DNA of 64,000 nucleotides, taken from positions 4,240,001-4,304,000 of the forward strand of contig NZ_CP087138.1 of NCBI RefSeq assembly GCF_021650705.1. The letters run 5' to 3'. The notes under the pieces are model-generated. The model was given only the letters and a program-made list of their open reading frames with translations, searched no databases and had not been told where the DNA came from. A program made the position numbers and the translations under genes. Positions 1 to 12,418 of this stretch are shown here, in pieces. This DNA is from Pseudomonas sp. KNUC1026. GTDB lineage: Bacteria > Pseudomonadota > Gammaproteobacteria > Pseudomonadales > Pseudomonadaceae. Every line of letters starts with the position of its first letter. The stretch's first letter is position 1.

Positions 1-2122
1 GTTGGTACGGCTCGAAATCACCGACACCGGAATCGCCAGAATCAGCGACACCACGATCGGCGCCAACCACCACAGGAAGCTGGGGTTCAGCCACCACACC
101 AGCAGCGACCACAGCGCGCCGAGCACGAACTGCGAACCATGGCGGCGTACAGCTTCGCTCCACGGGGTGGAGTCGTCGTCACGCTGTGGCGAGTTCCAGA
201 CCGCTGCCCAGCCCAGGAACGCGGCCAGTACGAAACGGGTGTGGAACAGCATGCGCACCGGCGCCAGCAGCATGGAGAACAGCATCTCCATCAGCATCGA
301 GGCGGTGACTTTCAAGCGCCCACCGAACTCCTTCGCCCCCTGGAACCAGATCAGCACCACGCTGAGCAGCTTGGGCAGGAACAACAGCACGGCAGTTGTC
401 GAGAACAGCGCGATGGCTTTGTCCGGATGCCATTGCGGCCACAGCGGGTAAAGCTGGCGAGGCTCCAGGAAGTAGGCAGGCTCCATCAGCGTGTTCACTG
501 CCAGCAGCGCAGTGGAGAGCACGAGGAAGAAGAACCACAACGGCGCCGACAAGTAGGACATCACGCCGGTGAGGAACACTGCGCGGTGCACCGGGTGCAT
601 GCCTTTGCCCAGGAACAGCCGGAAGTTCATCAGGTTGCCGTGGCACCAGCGCCGGTCGCGCTTGAGCTCATCGAGCAGGTTCGGCGGAAGCTCTTCGTAG
701 CTGCCCGGCAGGTCGTAGGCGATCCACACGCCCCAGCCAGCACGCCGCATCAGCGCCGCTTCGACGAAGTCGTGCGAGAGGATAGCGCCCGCGAACGAGC
801 CCTTGCCCGGCAACGGCGCCAAGGCGCAGTGCTCGATGAAAGGCTTCATGCGGATGATCGCGTTGTGGCCCCAATAGTGCGATTCACCCAGTTGCCAGAA
901 GTGCAGGCCGGCCGTGAACAGCGGGCCATAGACACGAGTGGCGAACTGCTGCAGGCGAGCATAGAGCGTGTCCATGCCCGATGCCTTGGGCGCCGTCTGG
1001 ATGATGCCGGCATCCGGGGATGCCTCCATCAGCCGAACCAGGCTGGTCAGGCATTCGCCGGTCATTACGCTGTCGGCATCGAGCACCACCATATAGCGGT
1101 AGTCCCCGCCCCAGCGGCGGCAGAAGTCGTCGAGGTTACCGCTCTTGCGTTTTACGCGGCGGCGGCGGCGGCGATAGAAGATGTGGCCGAAGCCGCCGGT
1201 TTCACGGCATACATCCATCCAGGCCTGCTGCTCGGCCACGGCGATGTCGCCATCGTAGGAATCGCTGAGAACGAAGAAGTCGAAACGGTCCAGATCGCCC
1301 GTGGCGGCGACCGACTCGAACGTCGCGCGCAAGCCGGCGAACACGCGCGGCACATCTTCGTTGCAGATTGGCATCACCAGCGCAGTGCGGGCGCCGGGTT
1401 CGATTGGCTCGTTACCGGCACTGGCGCCGGAAATCCGGTACTTGTCGCGGCCGGTAATCAACTCCAGGAAGCCCATCAAGGCAGTCCAGAAGCCTGCCGA
1501 CACCCAGCAGAACAGGATCCCGAACAGGATCAGGATGCTGGTTTGCAGCACGTAGGGCAGTACTTGCTGTGCGCTGACCAGAATCGGCTGGCGCGCAACT
1601 TCCTGCAGGTCGATCAAGGCCCAGCCCTGGTAGGGCATGATGCCTTTCATGTAGTAGCCGGCGACGATGGTCTGGCCGATCATCAGCAGCAACAGGATGT
1701 AACGGCGGATAGAGCCCACTGTGCGCCAACGCGCCTTGGGCAGGTCGCGCACGTCACTGGTGGGCTGCGGAGCTGGGCGTTTGCCGGTCATGCGGCGCCA
1801 GCCACGGGTGACCACGTTGGTCTTCCACGGCTCGGGCACTACACGGGTACGGTTGATAGGCGGGGTAGCCTTGAGTTTCACTCGGCCAGCAGCGTCAAGC
1901 ACGAGCATTTCCTGCTCCTGCAGATCGGCGGCACTGCCCACGGTCAGCCGCGCGCCTACCGAGCCCTGGCTGCCTTCGGCAGGCAAGGGGCGGTCAGGCG
2001 AGGCGTTCGTGAAGCTCGGCGAAGGAGGAGCAGCTCGCGAGTTCCGCGCGCTGCTGTTCACTCAAGGGCAGGTGGGCCAGGTACTCATCGAGCGACTCTG
2101 GCCTTGGCTGTGCGTTACTCAT
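1..2122 (-). CDS. opgH: Glucans biosynthesis glucosyltransferase H (3' truncated by window edge, one frame break)
   Basis: Inner-membrane glucosyltransferase that polymerises UDP-glucose into the beta-glucan backbone of periplasmic glucans. The ATG at 2122 overlaps the opgG stop (ATGAGTAA). The frame from 2122 reads 42 residues (MSNAQPRPESLDEYL...) and hits TGA at 1994-1996. The neighbouring frame then continues the family sequence to position 1 without a stop, including the GT2 motif VVLDADSVM, FYRRRRRRVKRKSG and WCHGNLMNFRLF. One extra base near 1995-2003 explains the break. The C-terminus lies outside the window. The break is more likely a sequence error than a true pseudogene. Confidence 0.93.
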
Positions 2123-3956
2123 CGGCAGGCAACTGGTAGCTCCAGGTTTCAGTCAGGACTTCTTCAGTCGTGACCGGTTTTGCCGGCGCAGCGGCGTCGG
2201 CTGGCTGCTCAGCAGCGGCCTGGCCTTCTTCGGCCTTACCTTCGGCAGGCTTGTCTGAGGCGGCGACCTTGTCGTCAGCCTTCGCAGGCGCGGCCTTGTC
2301 GGCTTTGTCGGCCTTGGCTTTGCCTTTGCTCTCAGCCTTGGCGTCGTTGGCAGCGACCTTGGTTTCTTTGACTTCTTTGGCTTCTTCAGCCTTGGCAGCC
2401 GGCTTGGCGTCGTCCGGGTTGGTCACATCCTGCACCAGCGCAGCGCGCATCTCGACGTTCTTGCTCGGGTCTTTGACCTTGATACGCAGGGTCAAGCGCC
2501 AGCCCTGAGTCTCAGGGTTGTAGCGCACGTTGTTCTCGACCACATCGGCGTTGTCGCTCACGCTGACCTGGCCGCGCACCTGGGCGTCGTCCAGCATCGC
2601 CTTGAGCTTGGGCCCGGTGAAGTCCACCAGGAACGCCATGCTGCCGTCGGCCTGGCGAACCAGGTTGGACTGTTTCACGTCACCTGTGGAGCGCATGGTC
2701 TGCTTGACCCAGGCAACATCCGGCGAGTGCAGGGAGTCTTCGTCCATGCTCCAGTGCAGGCGGTAGTTGAACTCCAGCGGCTGGCCGGCTTCGGGCAGCT
2801 TCTCGGGGTTCCAGTACGCCACGATGTTGTCGTTGGTTTCGTCCGCAGTCGGGATCTCGACCAGGTTCACAGTGCCCTTGCCCCAATCGCCACGGGTTTC
2901 GACCCAGGCGCTCGGGCGCTTGTCGTAGCGGTCGTCGAGATCTTCATACCGGTAGAACTCGCGGCCGCGCTGCAGCAAGCCAAAGCCTTTGGGGTTCTCG
3001 ATGGTGAAGCTGCTCACCGAGAGGTGCTTGGGATTGTTCAGTGGGCGCCAGATCCACTCGCCGTTGCCGTTGGCAATGGAGAGGCCGGTGGAATCGTGCA
3101 GCTCGTGGCGGTAGTTCAGAACCTTGGAAGGCTGGTTCTGGCCGAACAGGAACATGCTGGTCAACGGCGCGATGCCCAGGCGGCTGACCTGATCACGCAG
3201 ATAAACGCGCGATTGCACGTCGACCACACTGTCGGTGCCGGGGCGCAGCACCAGTCGGTAGGCGCCGGTGGAACGCGGGGAGTCGAGCAGTGCGTAGATG
3301 ATCAGCTGCTTGTCTTCGGGGTTGGGCTTCTCGATCCAGAACTCGCGAAAACGCGGGAATTCTTCGCCCGACGGGGCGGCGGTGTCGATAGCCAGGCCAC
3401 GCGCGGACAGCCCGTATACCTGGCCCTTGCCCACTACGCGGAAGTAGCTGGCGCCCAACATGGTCATCACTTCGTCGAGCTTGTCGGACTTGTTGATCGG
3501 GTACATCACCCGGAAGCCGGCCCAGCCAACATTTTCAATACTTTTTGGATCGATCTGCAGATCACCGAAGTCAAACCGCTCAGGGTCGTACTTGATTTCC
3601 TCGACCGTCGAGGAGGTAACCTCGTTGATCTTCACCGGCGTGTCGAACTGCATGCCCTGGTGATAGAAGGAGAGCTTGAACGGCGTTTTGTCCTGGGCCC
3701 ACTCCACCTTGTCGCGGCGGAAGTGGATCTTCTGGTAGTCAGCGAACTTCAGGTCGCGCAGGGCAGGTGGCAAGTTGCTCTTGGGTGCTTGAAACTTCTG
3801 CCCCGCCAGCTCCTTGGCCTTTGCCGAAACGTCTTCCAGGCTGAAGGCCCAAGCAGGCGCTGCGCCTAGCAGGCCCAGGAGCACGGAACCTGCCATCAGG
3901 GCAGAGAACAGTCGCTTTCCGGTTGTGGATTCTTTGGTACAAGCACTAGCAATCAC
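2115..3956 (-). CDS. opgG: Glucans biosynthesis protein G, periplasmic
   Basis: Periplasmic protein for synthesis and branching of osmoregulated periplasmic glucans, acting with the OpgH product. It has 613 residues. An N-terminal signal peptide is visible (hydrophobic ALMAGSVLLGLLGAAPAWA, likely cleavage before FSLEDV). The body matches OpgG/MdoG (for example the segments DPKSIENVGWAGFRVMYPIN and GRGEFYRYEDLDDRYDKRPSAW-like motifs). After about residue 515 comes a long Lys/Ala/Glu-rich low-complexity tail (KADKADKAAPAKADDK) before a short conserved-looking end (TETWSYQLPADE). It is the first gene of opgGH, with the opgH start overlapping its stop. Confidence 0.94.
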   Translation of the reverse strand: MIASACTKESTTGKRLFSALMAGSVLLGLLGAAPAWAFSLEDVSAKAKELAGQKFQAPKSNLPPALRDLKFADYQKIHFRRDKVEWAQDKTPFKLSFYHQGMQFDTPVKINEVTSSTVEEIKYDPERFDFGDLQIDPKSIENVGWAGFRVMYPINKSDKLDEVMTMLGASYFRVVGKGQVYGLSARGLAIDTAAPSGEEFPRFREFWIEKPNPEDKQLIIYALLDSPRSTGAYRLVLRPGTDSVVDVQSRVYLRDQVSRLGIAPLTSMFLFGQNQPSKVLNYRHELHDSTGLSIANGNGEWIWRPLNNPKHLSVSSFTIENPKGFGLLQRGREFYRYEDLDDRYDKRPSAWVETRGDWGKGTVNLVEIPTADETNDNIVAYWNPEKLPEAGQPLEFNYRLHWSMDEDSLHSPDVAWVKQTMRSTGDVKQSNLVRQADGSMAFLVDFTGPKLKAMLDDAQVRGQVSVSDNADVVENNVRYNPETQGWRLTLRIKVKDPSKNVEMRAALVQDVTNPDDAKPAAKAEEAKEVKETKVAANDAKAESKGKAKADKADKAAPAKADDKVAASDKPAEGKAEEGQAAAEQPADAAAPAKPVTTEEVLTETWSYQLPADE

Positions 3957-4220
3957 GAGCTACCCTCGCCGAAAACAGATCATTTAACCAACGGCCAGCT
4001 GTCGAATAGCCAGGTTGGCGAGCATTGTTCCGACTCCAAAAGGGCTGAATGATTCCCTCCGGGATGCCGGCTCACCTCAGGTTTGAAAAAAACGGATCGG
4101 TAAAATCCTGGAACACTGGCGCGCGATTATCTCGTAGCGCGTTGAATCGCGCATCAGGGCAAGTGAAGAATTTATGCTACAAAACGGCATTTTTCCGCAC
4201 TGCTGGCCGACTTTTTTTAA
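3957..4220. other. Intergenic region upstream of opgG
   Basis: About 260 bases between opgG and the dtd stop, both on the minus strand. It should hold the opgGH promoter and the end of the dtd transcript. I see no convincing promoter boxes, no strong hairpin and no credible ORF. Confidence 0.5.
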
Positions 4221-4658
4221 TCAGGCCTGCAGCATGAATGTCACAGGGCCATCATTGATCAAATGGACCTGCATGTCAGCCCCGAACCGGCCGCTCTGCA
4301 CAACCGGATGGCGCAGTCGCGCCTGCGCCAACAGGTAGTCGAACAGCTGCTCGCCCAACGCAGGCGGTGCGGCGCTGAAAAAGCTTGGCCGCATGCCGCT
4401 GCGAGTGTCGGCCGCCAGCGTGAACTGCGACACCAGCAACAAGCCGCCGGCGACATCCGCCAATGACAGGTTCATCTTGCCCTGAGCATCGCTGAACACA
4501 CGGTAGTTAAGCAGCTTGTGCAGCAGTTTGTCGGCATGGGCTTGTGTATCACCAGGCTCGACAGCCACCAGCACCAACAAACCCTGGTCGATTGCCCCCA
4601 CTACCTCACCTTCGACCTCCACTCGCGCGCAGCGCACACGCTGCAACAGCCCCTTCAT
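4221..4658 (-). CDS. dtd: D-aminoacyl-tRNA deacylase
   Basis: Hydrolyses D-aminoacyl-tRNAs (D-Tyr-tRNA and others) in the cytoplasm, recycling mischarged tRNA. 145 residues, normal for the family. The two hallmark motifs are present: SQFTLAAD in the middle and NDGPVTF near the C-terminus (the Gly-cisPro proofreading motif). The start MKGLLQRV is the usual DTD N-terminus. Its ATG overlaps the pip stop by four bases (ATGA), so the two are translationally coupled. Confidence 0.96.
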   Translation of the reverse strand: MKGLLQRVRCARVEVEGEVVGAIDQGLLVLVAVEPGDTQAHADKLLHKLLNYRVFSDAQGKMNLSLADVAGGLLLVSQFTLAADTRSGMRPSFFSAAPPALGEQLFDYLLAQARLRHPVVQSGRFGADMQVHLINDGPVTFMLQA

Positions 4659-5626
4659 GCTTCTTCGAGCGGCAGGTCGAGCAGGCGACGGGCCATGCGA
4701 TCGGCGGCACGTACCAGCGCATCGGTGATGCCCGGTTCGGAAGCGGCGTGGCCTGCATCGCGGATGACGTTGAGTTCACTGCCAGGCCACGCCTGATGCA
4801 GTTCCCAGGCGTTCTCCAGCGGGCAGATCACATCGTAGCGGCCGTGCACCAGGGTCGCCGGCAAGTGCGCGATCTTGTGTACGTCACGCAGTAATTGGTT
4901 TGGCTCCAGAAACGCGCTGTGCTTGAAGAAGTGCGTTTCGATGCGGGCAATCGAGAGTGCCCGGGAAGGCTCGGAGAAGCGGTCGACCACCAACGGGTTC
5001 GGCCGCAGGGTCGCGCAGCGGCCTTCCCACAGGGACCAGGCCTTGGCCGCATGCATTTGCGCGATCTGGTCGGCACCGGTCAGGCGCTTGTAGAAGGCGC
5101 CGAGGAGATCGCCGCGCTCGTCCGCCGGGATCGGTGCCACGTAGTCATGCCAATAATCGGGGAACAGCCGGTTGGCGCCTTCCTGGTAGAACCACTGAAT
5201 TTCCTGCGGGCGGCAGAGGAAGATGCCACGCAGGATGAGGCCATGAACGCGCTCAGGGTGTTTCTGGGCGTAAGCCAGCGCCAGTGTCGACCCCCATGAA
5301 CCGCCGAACAGCACCCACTTGTCGATGCCCAGGTGCTCACGGATGAGCTCCATGTCCTGCACCAGGTCCCAGGTCGTGTTGTTCTCAAGGTTCGCATGGG
5401 GCGTGGAGCGACCGCAGCCGCGCTGATCGAAGGTCACGATGCGGTAGAGATTGGGGTCGAAATAGCAACGGCTCGCGGCATCGCAGCCCGAACCGGGGCC
5501 GCCATGGATAAACAGAACCGGCAACCCCTGCGGTGAGCCGCTTTCATCCACATAAAGCACATGAGGCTCATCCACGGCCAGATCATGCCGGGCGTAAGGT
5601 TTGATCTGAGGGTACAAGGTCTGCAT
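4655..5626 (-). CDS. pip: Proline iminopeptidase (alpha/beta hydrolase, S33)
   Basis: Cytosolic serine peptidase releasing N-terminal proline from peptides. 323 residues. The oxyanion region HGGPGSGCD, the nucleophile elbow GGSWGSTLALAYAQ (Ser in GxSxG), the acidic residue in GRYDVICP and the catalytic His in DAGHAASEPG are all present and in order. It is the first gene of a pip–dtd operon (four-base overlap). Confidence 0.95.
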   Translation of the reverse strand: MQTLYPQIKPYARHDLAVDEPHVLYVDESGSPQGLPVLFIHGGPGSGCDAASRCYFDPNLYRIVTFDQRGCGRSTPHANLENNTTWDLVQDMELIREHLGIDKWVLFGGSWGSTLALAYAQKHPERVHGLILRGIFLCRPQEIQWFYQEGANRLFPDYWHDYVAPIPADERGDLLGAFYKRLTGADQIAQMHAAKAWSLWEGRCATLRPNPLVVDRFSEPSRALSIARIETHFFKHSAFLEPNQLLRDVHKIAHLPATLVHGRYDVICPLENAWELHQAWPGSELNVIRDAGHAASEPGITDALVRAADRMARRLLDLPLEEA

Positions 5627-5719
5627 CAGGCGCTCCGTCGGGGAAGATTCAGCCAGATGGCATCATAAACCCTTATCGGCGCAGGGAGATAGAAGCGCTT
5701 GGCCTTCTGCCAACCTGCG

Positions 5720-6274
5720 TCAATGCCGGATGTCGCTGTCAGGGGTACGCCAGATCAAGCGGCTGGTGTCGTAGCCCTGTTGCCGCGCCTTGGCCATGAG
5801 CAACTGGCGGATGTCCTCAGGCACGGTCCGGCTGCGGCTCAGCAGCCAGAGGTATTTGTGGCTGGGGTGCCCGACTATGGCGTAGCGATAGTCATCACTG
5901 AGATAGATGATCCAGTAGTCACCCGTGGCGATACCCGGCAGCACACCGGAAAACCATGTATCGAAGCTGACCTTGAGCCGATCATCAGTACCTGGCGAAA
6001 CGCTCCGGGCGGTGCCGTGGGCCTCTTGCATCTGCCCCTCAAGCGTGCGGCAGCGGTTGAGCACATCGACATTGCCGTCAGCCTTGAGCTGGTAGTGAGC
6101 TTCGGACTGGGCGCAGTCACGCTGGAAGAACATCGGCAAGCGCGCCTGCTCGTACCACATGCCCTGGTACCGCTTGAGGTTCACCTTGCCCACGGTGTTG
6201 GGAGCCAGGTCTTCCCCCTGAGTCGCGCAGCCTGCAAGCACCATCAACCCTACAGCGGCCAGCCATGCCCTCAT
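5720..6274 (-). CDS. blc: Outer-membrane lipoprotein of the lipocalin family (Blc-like)
   Basis: Probable outer-membrane lipocalin binding fatty acids or lysophospholipids. 184 residues with a lipoprotein signal ending in the lipobox LAGC (Cys15 or so). The lipocalin signature around YQGMWYEQARLP follows, with later bacterial-lipocalin segments (DYWIIYLSDDYRYAIVGHPS, LWLLSRSRTVPE). The start overlaps the stop of the preceding small lipoprotein by four bases (ATGA). Confidence 0.92.
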   Translation of the reverse strand: MRAWLAAVGLMVLAGCATQGEDLAPNTVGKVNLKRYQGMWYEQARLPMFFQRDCAQSEAHYQLKADGNVDVLNRCRTLEGQMQEAHGTARSVSPGTDDRLKVSFDTWFSGVLPGIATGDYWIIYLSDDYRYAIVGHPSHKYLWLLSRSRTVPEDIRQLLMAKARQQGYDTSRLIWRTPDSDIRH

Positions 6275-6525
6275 TGCAAGCCCTGCTCGGTATAGAGCAC
6301 GACTTTGTCGGCGGCGTACTGAACACTCACGAAGCGCTGCTCGTCACCCCAGGTGCAACTGGCCATGCCAGCCGTGCCGGTGCATTTCTCGGGCTGCCCG
6401 AGCACCTGCTCGACAGCGGCCCGGCTCATGCCGGTTTCAATCTTCTTGTAATTTTCCAAGGTCAATTTGTTGCAACCGGCCAAAGCCAGGCACAACGCAA
6501 ACAGAGCCAAAACGCGGGAATACAT
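6271..6525 (-). CDS. Small lipoprotein (DUF3862/BamE-like fold)
   Basis: 84-residue lipoprotein. Start chosen at MYSRVLALFALCLALAGC because a GGAG ribosome site lies just upstream; a longer ORF extends to 6669 but adds no signal-like sequence. Lipobox LAGC is followed by KLTLENYKKIETGMSRAAVEQVLGQPEKC. That segment is the small-protein-A/BamE-like 'GM...V..LG.P' pattern common in Pseudomonas lipoproteins. It is co-transcribed with the lipocalin gene. Function unknown; probably periplasmic face of the outer membrane. Confidence 0.85.
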   Translation of the reverse strand: MYSRVLALFALCLALAGCNKLTLENYKKIETGMSRAAVEQVLGQPEKCTGTAGMASCTWGDEQRFVSVQYAADKVVLYTEQGLQ

Positions 6526-6742
6526 GGAACAACTCCGGAACAGGCGGTGTTCGTTTGAGGGGCAAAAGGGTTTCGGGTTCCCGACCACCGGGTAATTACC
6601 GCCTCGCTTGGCCACGACGAAAGGGCTCATCTTTTCCAAACACCTGCCGAAACGCCTGACAACGTGCACTTACGTCCAAAAAAATAATGCACGCCCCGTC
6701 CCCGCCCCTGCCTCGAGCCTACGTGCCATGCGAACTCAAAAC

Positions 6743-8623
6743 ATGAAATTCAGCCACAAGATCCTGCTGGTCGCAGCCTTGATCGTGGCCCTGGCCTTTG
6801 CCTGCTTCATCCTGTTCAACGACTACCGCCAACGCCAATCGCTGCGCCAGAACACCGAATCGACCATGAACGAGCTTGGTGCGTTGACCACCAGCAACGT
6901 GCAGACCTGGTTGCAAGGCAGGATCGAGCTGCTGCAATCGATGGCACAACAACTGGCTGCCCAAGGAACAGAGCCCGCCCAGTTGCCCGGCATCGTCGGG
7001 CTGCCGGTGTATCCAGCCAATTTCCAGCTGAGCTATTTCGGCAGCGCCGAAGGGCTCATGTTCTCGGTACCGGCCGGCAATCGACCCGCCGACTACGACC
7101 CGCGCGCACGCGGCTGGTACAAGGCGGCGACCGCCGCTGGCGCTGCAACCGTCACCGAGCCTTACATCGCGGCCTCCAGCGGCAAGATGGTGGTCACCGT
7201 GGCCGCACCCGTCCAGCGTGCCGGGCAGTTGATTGGTGTGGCTGGCGCAGACATCGACCTCGCCCGTATCAGCGAAATCATCAACTCGCTGAACTTCGAA
7301 GGCCATGGCCAGGCATTCATCGTCAGCGCCAGCGGCAAGATCCTGATCCACTCAGACCCCAAGCTGGTGCTCAAGCCGCTGATCGAGGCCTTCCCTCAGG
7401 GCGCGCCCTCACTCACCCCCGGCCTCAAGGAAGTGGAGTTCAACGGCAAGCCTCAGTTGATCTCTTTTACACAGGTCAGCGGCATCGCCAGCGCCAACTG
7501 GTACGTCGGCCTGATGCTGGAGAAGGACGCGGCCTACAGCATGCTCGGCGAATTCCGCACCTCGGCACTGATTGCAACGGCCATCGCGGTGCTGGTGATC
7601 ATTGGCCTGCTCGGCGTGCTGATCCGTGTGTTGATGGCGCCTTTGCGCGTGATGGGCAAGGCCATGGAGGATATCGCCCAGGGTGAGGGCGACCTCACGC
7701 GCCGCCTGGCCATTCACGGCAACGACGAGTTCGGCCAGTTGGGCTCCGCCTTCAACCGTTTCCTGGAGAGGATTCACGAGTCGATCCGCGAAGTGTCCTC
7801 GGCGGCGGCACAGGTGCACGAGGTGGCCGGCCGTGTGGTGCAGGCATCCAACGCCTCGATGGGCAACTCCGACCAGCAGGCCCAGCGCACCAACAGCGTG
7901 GCGGCCGCGATCAACCAGCTTGGCGCGGCCGCTCAGGAAATCGCGCAGAACGCTGCCCTCGCCTCGCAGCACTCCAGCGACGCCCGCAACCTGGCGAGCC
8001 AGGGCCAGCAGGTGGTCGACAGCACCATCGCGGCGATGGGAGAACTGTCGGCGAAGATCAGCGACTCCTGCGGCACCATCGAAACTCTGAACACCAATAC
8101 AGTGAACATCGGCCAGATTCTCGAGGTGATCACCGGTATTTCCCAGCAGACCAACCTGCTGGCGCTCAATGCGGCGATCGAGGCCGCACGCGCCGGCGAG
8201 GCCGGCCGCGGCTTCGCGGTGGTGGCAGATGAAGTGCGCAACCTGGCGCACCGCACCCAGGAGTCGGCGCAGCAGGTTCAGACGTTGATCGAGGAGTTGC
8301 AGGTGGGCGCGCGCCAGGCCGTCGGCAAGATGACCGAAAGCCAGGTGCAGAGCGAAAGCAGTGTTGGCATCGCCAATCAGGCGGGCGAACGCCTCAGCAG
8401 CGTGACCCTGCGCATTGGTGAGATCGATGGGATGAATCAGTCGGTGGCGACTGCCACGGAAGAGCAGACCGCCGTGGTCGACACCCTCAATCAGGATATT
8501 TCAGAGATCAACATGCTGAATCAGGAGGGTGTGGAGAACTTGCAGGCGACCTTGCGTGCCTGTGGTGATCTGGAGCAGCAGGTGAGCCGGCTCAAGCAGC
8601 TGGTAGGCAGTTTCAGGATCTGA
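6743..8623 (+). CDS. Methyl-accepting chemotaxis protein with dCache sensor
   Basis: Inner-membrane chemoreceptor feeding CheA/CheW. Start chosen at MKFSHKILLVAALIV, which begins directly with the first membrane helix; an in-frame ATG at 6728 is also possible. TM1 is about residues 6-26. A periplasmic double-Cache sensor follows, with the conserved DPRARGWYKAA, as in amino-acid-type receptors. TM2 is LIATAIAVLVIIGLLGVLI, then a HAMP domain (PLRVMGKAMEDIAQGEGDLTRRL). The cytoplasmic hairpin tip EVITGISQQTNLLALNAAIE continues into ARAGEAGRGFAVVADEVRNLA. The ligand cannot be told from sequence. Confidence 0.95.
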   Translation: MKFSHKILLVAALIVALAFACFILFNDYRQRQSLRQNTESTMNELGALTTSNVQTWLQGRIELLQSMAQQLAAQGTEPAQLPGIVGLPVYPANFQLSYFGSAEGLMFSVPAGNRPADYDPRARGWYKAATAAGAATVTEPYIAASSGKMVVTVAAPVQRAGQLIGVAGADIDLARISEIINSLNFEGHGQAFIVSASGKILIHSDPKLVLKPLIEAFPQGAPSLTPGLKEVEFNGKPQLISFTQVSGIASANWYVGLMLEKDAAYSMLGEFRTSALIATAIAVLVIIGLLGVLIRVLMAPLRVMGKAMEDIAQGEGDLTRRLAIHGNDEFGQLGSAFNRFLERIHESIREVSSAAAQVHEVAGRVVQASNASMGNSDQQAQRTNSVAAAINQLGAAAQEIAQNAALASQHSSDARNLASQGQQVVDSTIAAMGELSAKISDSCGTIETLNTNTVNIGQILEVITGISQQTNLLALNAAIEAARAGEAGRGFAVVADEVRNLAHRTQESAQQVQTLIEELQVGARQAVGKMTESQVQSESSVGIANQAGERLSSVTLRIGEIDGMNQSVATATEEQTAVVDTLNQDISEINMLNQEGVENLQATLRACGDLEQQVSRLKQLVGSFRI

Positions 8624-8648
8624 AATAAAACCCCCGCAGATCATTCGG

Positions 8649-8774
8649 TGGGAGGGCGGCTTGCCGCGCGACATTCCAAGATGCCCATTGCACGTCGCCC
8701 GGCTAGCCGGCCTCCCACTTCGTGATCTGCGCTCCTGCAGTTCACCCCTGGGAGGGCGGCTCGCCGCGCGACAT
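8649..8774. repeat. Cluster of three REP-like palindromes
   Basis: Three copies of the dispersed palindrome GTGGGAGG(G/C)CGGCTnGCCG lie at 8649-8672 (forward), 8693-8719 (inverted) and about 8751-8774 (forward), between the chemoreceptor and fbp. Alternating orientation is typical of BIME arrays. They may form hairpins in either transcript. Confidence 0.85.
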
Positions 8775-8786
8775 CTCAGGCTTTGG

Positions 8787-9795
8787 TTACTTGTGGTACC
8801 CGGTGATCCGCTCGACCTCTTCCTTCGAACCGAGGAACACCGCCACCCGCTGGTGCAGCCCCTCAGGCTGAATGTCGAGAATCCGCTGGTGCCCATCGGT
8901 AGATACGCCGCCAGCCTGCTCGACGATGAACGACATCGGGTTGGCTTCGTACATCAAACGCAGCTTGCCGGGTTTGGAGGGTTCGCGAGCGTCGCGCGGG
9001 TACATGAACAGACCACCGCGCGTCAGGATGCGGTGCACGTCGGCCACCATCGAGGCGATCCAGCGCATGTTGTAGTTCTTGCCCAGCGGGCCTTCCTTGC
9101 CTTCGAGCAACTCATCGACGTAGCGCTTGACCGGGGCTTCCCAGTGGCGCTGGTTCGACATGTTGATTGCGAATTCAGCGGTGCTTTCAGGGATCAGGAT
9201 GTTCTCGTGAGTCAGCACGAAGCTGCCCATCTCGCGATCGAGGGTAAAGCCCTTCACGCCGTCACCCAGAGTCAGGATCAGCATGGTCTGTGGGCCGTAG
9301 ATCGCGTAACCGGCCGCAACCTGCTTGGTGCCAGGCTGCAGGAAAGCTTTTTCATCGAGGCTGTCGTTCTGGCTCAGATAGCCCTCAGGGCAACGCAGCA
9401 CCGAGAAGATGGTCCCGACCGACACGTTCACATCGATGTTGGAAGATCCATCGAGCGGGTCGAATACCAGCAGGTACGCGCCCTTGGGATATTTGCCGGG
9501 AATCTGGTAGGCGTTGTCCATTTCTTCGGACGCCATGCCGGCCAGGTGGCCGCGCCCACTCGTTGGCTTCCAGCAGAATTTCGTTGGAGAGCACGTCGAG
9601 CTTTTTCTGCACTTCACCCTGGACGTTTTCAGTGCCCATGCTGCCCAGTACGCCACCCAGGGCGCCCTTGGACACGGCGTAGCTGATTTCCTTGCAGGCA
9701 CGCGCGACCACTTCGATAAGGAAGCGCAAATCGGCAGGGGTATTGTTGCTGCGAGTCTGCTCGATCAGATAGCGGCTGAGGGTAACGCGAGACAT
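8787..9795 (-). CDS. fbp: Fructose-1,6-bisphosphatase class 1 (frame break)
   Basis: Gluconeogenic hydrolysis of fructose 1,6-bisphosphate. The N-terminal part starts at 9795 (MSRVTLSRYLIEQTRS) and reads to LLEANEW. The remainder lies in the next frame (GHLAGMASEEMDNAYQIPGK, the metal-binding FDPLDGSSNIDVNVSVG, then LRLMYEANPMSFIVEQAGG). One extra base near 9548-9556 (tgggcgcggccac where the family needs W-G-G-H) joins the two parts into a full-length protein of about 336 residues. Probable sequence error. Confidence 0.94.
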
Positions 9796-9984
9796 GGAGG
9801 AACTCCGGCTTCGAGGGGGATGTTGGAACCCGCGCAGTGTACACCAGCGCAGCCCGTCAGACCGTCCGGCACGGCGGAAGTTGCCTCCAGCTTCAAGCTT
9901 CAAGCAAGAGCCGCTGGTGCATCACCATGCGGCTCTGGCTCCACTTGAAGCTTTCGGCTTGCAGCTTTCGCCCCCAGGGCGCTT
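9796..9984. other. Intergenic region between glgP and fbp with hairpin
   Basis: Holds the fbp promoter and the glgP 3' end. An AGAGCCGC...GCGGCTCT inverted repeat lies at about 9906-9935. It is flanked by copies of the loose AGCTTCAAGC/AGCTTGCAGC repeat that recurs near 13.0 and 32 kb. No ORF is convincing. Confidence 0.5.

Positions 9985-12418
<2,434 letters not shown>

Noticed and set aside
139..2139. Long plus-strand open frame of 666 codons opposite opgH
   Set aside because: It is the antisense frame of opgH, Gln/His/Arg-rich with no family resemblance. Similar long shadows occur opposite glnA, typA, gpmI, ctpA, asmA and oprD.
8787..9795. Programmed frameshifting in fbp, glgP or envC
   Set aside because: No slippery heptamer with downstream structure is evident, and both +1 and -1 changes occur; these families are not known to use recoding.
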